Made by a program: the position numbers and the translations under genes
Part shown: positions 5,659 through 6,674 of the stretch, piece by piece
How the letters are laid out: every line of letters starts with the position of its first letter
How positions within the stretch are numbered: position 1 is the first letter of the stretch
Source: Candidatus Cloacimonadota bacterium
GTDB taxonomy: Bacteria > Cloacimonadota > Cloacimonadia > Cloacimonadales > JAIOQZ01
Length of the DNA stretch: 6,674 nucleotides
Reading direction: 5' to 3'
Assembly: GCA_021106755.1 (NCBI GenBank)
Contig: JAIOTM010000067.1
Span: forward strand, 1-6,674
Notes under the pieces: model-generated
What the model was told of the DNA's origin: nothing
Seen by the model: only the letters and a program-made list of their open reading frames with translations
Database searches by the model: none

Positions 5659-5666
5659 GTAATTAT

Positions 5667-6674
5667 ATGAAAAAACTCTGCTTGATTATTGTGCTGGTGG
5701 TGCTGGCACATGTTATGTTGGAAGCAGTTCCAGCAACCAAACCGGACTCTTTAAAGAATAACAGAAAAGCTACTGCTTTTATACGAAAGGAAATCCAAAC
5801 TCAACTGGAAACAGAGCTGAAAAAGCAAGAGGAAAAAACTGACATAGCAATAGAAAAAGCCCTTGATTCAAGACTCAATATCCTGATTGATAAGCAGGGA
5901 AATGTGGATTTAGGAGAACTTGCCAAAGATCTGTACAAGGTAGAAATTGAAAAAGAAGCTCTTAAGCAGGCACAGATAACACTTGATAGATCGCGGGATG
6001 TGTTTGGCAAGTCAATAGACCATTTCTCTAATGCAGTAACCCTTATAGTTGCATTATTCACAATAGTTGCAGCAATATTGATTGGAACGGGATACTTCAA
6101 TCGAAAAGAACTTAGAAAAATCAGAGATGAATATGTAACGGGATTGAAACGAATATCTGTTGAAGCTGGAAAGCATGCTGATGAAACAAAAAAAATTCGT
6201 GATTCTATCGCAGGTAGAGAGCCTGATAAACTTGAAAAAGATGAAAAAGAAGATTTAGAATCGGCATCACAGGAAATTAATCAAAAGGCTAACACAGGTC
6301 AAAAACTAACAGCAAACGACTATTTCATTAGAGCAATGAATTTCCATTCTACTGGGAAATACAGCCTTGCTATTGATGAGTATTCAAAATGTCTGGAGCT
6401 TTCACCCGATGACAAATATGCTTTGAATAACAAAGGAATTGCTCTTATTAATCTGAAAAAGTATGATGAAGCAATTGTAGCCTTTGATAAAGCAATTGAG
6501 ATTGATCCTGGAAATGCTTCCGCCTGGTACAATAAGGGAAATACTCGTAGTGATTTAAAAAAGTATGATGAAGCAATTGTAGCATACGATAAAGCGATTG
6601 AGATTGATCCTGAAAATGCTTTTGCCTGGAACAATAAAGGAAATGCACTTAATAATCTGAAAAAGTATGATGAA
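5667..6674 (+). CDS. Membrane-anchored TPR repeat protein, N-terminal 336 residues (3' end outside window)
   Basis: The frame opens at ATG 5667 (AAGG at 5656-5659, 7-base spacing) and is still open at the window edge. Residues 1-20 form a signal peptide (two Lys, then a Leu/Val/Ile core, possible cleavage after 'LEA'); there is no lipobox. Residues 35-115 are charged and helical, probably coiled coil. Residues 121-144 form a transmembrane helix ('AVTLIVALFTIVAAILIG'), followed by a basic stretch ('NRKELRKIRDEY') and a Lys/Glu-rich linker to about 215. TPR units of 34 residues begin near 217, 251, 285 and 319, with the usual pattern 'KKYDEAIVAYDKAIEIDP'. By the positive-inside rule the N-terminal part is periplasmic and the TPRs are cytoplasmic. 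TPRs bind other proteins; the partner is unknown. The TPR array continues past the window and may be followed by another domain. Confidence 0.88.
   Translation, partial: MKKLCLIIVLVVLAHVMLEAVPATKPDSLKNNRKATAFIRKEIQTQLETELKKQEEKTDIAIEKALDSRLNILIDKQGNVDLGELAKDLYKVEIEKEALKQAQITLDRSRDVFGKSIDHFSNAVTLIVALFTIVAAILIGTGYFNRKELRKIRDEYVTGLKRISVEAGKHADETKKIRDSIAGREPDKLEKDEKEDLESASQEINQKANTGQKLTANDYFIRAMNFHSTGKYSLAIDEYSKCLELSPDDKYALNNKGIALINLKKYDEAIVAFDKAIEIDPGNASAWYNKGNTRSDLKKYDEAIVAYDKAIEIDPENAFAWNNKGNALNNLKKYDE
6461..6674 (+). repeat. 102-bp tandem DNA repeats encoding TPR units
   Basis: The phrase GTATGATGAA starts at 6461, 6563 and 6665, exactly 102 bp (34 codons) apart. The two complete units differ at about 16 of 102 bases by hand count, and the codons for the 'YDEAIVA' and 'IEIDP' blocks are nearly unchanged. 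The preceding unit (from about 6359) is much more diverged. This indicates recent unit duplication, and copy number may vary between strains. The array runs off the window end. Confidence 0.85.

Larger units (their letters stand above)
5432..5666. promoter_or_regulatory. Divergent promoter region between EF-G and the TPR gene
   Basis: These 235 bases separate two genes that point away from each other, so both promoters should lie here. Noted elements are an imperfect palindrome TGACAGCTAAGACGTCA (5486-5502) about 55 bp ahead of the EF-G start, ATCTGG/CCAGAT arms (5556-5561 and 5589-5594), a perfect -35 hexamer for the TPR gene, and an 11-bp direct repeat near the TPR start. I could not fit a good -10 for EF-G. 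Confidence 0.5.

Noticed and set aside
5460..5711. Minus-strand 83-codon frame across the EF-G/TPR gap
   Set aside because: It overlaps the start of the TPR gene, has no ribosome site that I can see and no recognisable product. It is probably chance.
5801..6648. Minus-strand open frames under the TPR gene
   Set aside because: They mirror the coding strand's repeats and the serine-rich complement of Lys/Glu codons, with no independent evidence.

Overview
The window looks like a stretch of bacterial chromosome of moderate to low GC from a Gram-negative organism. It carries a bacterial EF-G, a QueD enzyme, a PilZ protein, Shine-Dalgarno-led starts and a TPR protein with a signal peptide. The EF-G resembles the spirochaete/planctomycete/deltaproteobacterial 'spdEFG1' type that also groups with mitochondrial EF-G1. 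I cannot name the taxon. An FCB-group or candidate-phylum bacterium (for example Cloacimonadota-like) is only a guess from the gene mix.

Layout: (1) Positions 1-1371, plus strand, hold a tight operon end. It comprises the 3' part of an ABC-2-type transporter permease, then two tandem paralogous proteins that each consist of a cyclic-nucleotide-binding (CNB) fold and little else (459-935 and 913-1371). (2) Positions 1349-1723, minus strand, hold queD, whose 3' end overlaps the second CNB gene tail to tail. (3) Positions 1724-2568 are mostly non-coding. They contain several inverted repeats, a good minus-strand terminator (2090-2127), a 14-bp perfect palindrome (2396-2409), and between the last two a doubtful 72-codon minus-strand ORF with a good ribosome-binding site. 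(4) Positions 2569-2934, minus strand, hold a single-domain PilZ protein. (5) Positions 2935-3370 are intergenic and carry two identical 34-bp direct repeats 269 bp apart. (6) Positions 3371-5431, minus strand, hold a full-length EF-G standing apart from any rpsL/rpsG/tuf genes. (7) Positions 5432-5666 form a divergent promoter region. (8) From 5667 to the window edge, plus strand, lies a membrane-anchored TPR protein with a signal peptide, a second transmembrane segment and near-identical 102-bp TPR units, cut by the end of the window.

Functional links: the transporter and CNB pair are almost certainly co-transcribed and may form one regulated export or envelope system. One CNB protein keeps the phosphate-binding Glu/Arg signature and the other has lost it. 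PilZ points to c-di-GMP signalling. QueD (queuosine tRNA modification) and EF-G (translation) look like independent housekeeping genes. I found no tRNA, rRNA, CRISPR array, transposase or phage gene. Nothing here amounts to a clearly new system. The best candidates for something undescribed are the transporter/dual-CNB operon, the small minus-strand unit at about 2090-2410, and the 34-bp repeat.
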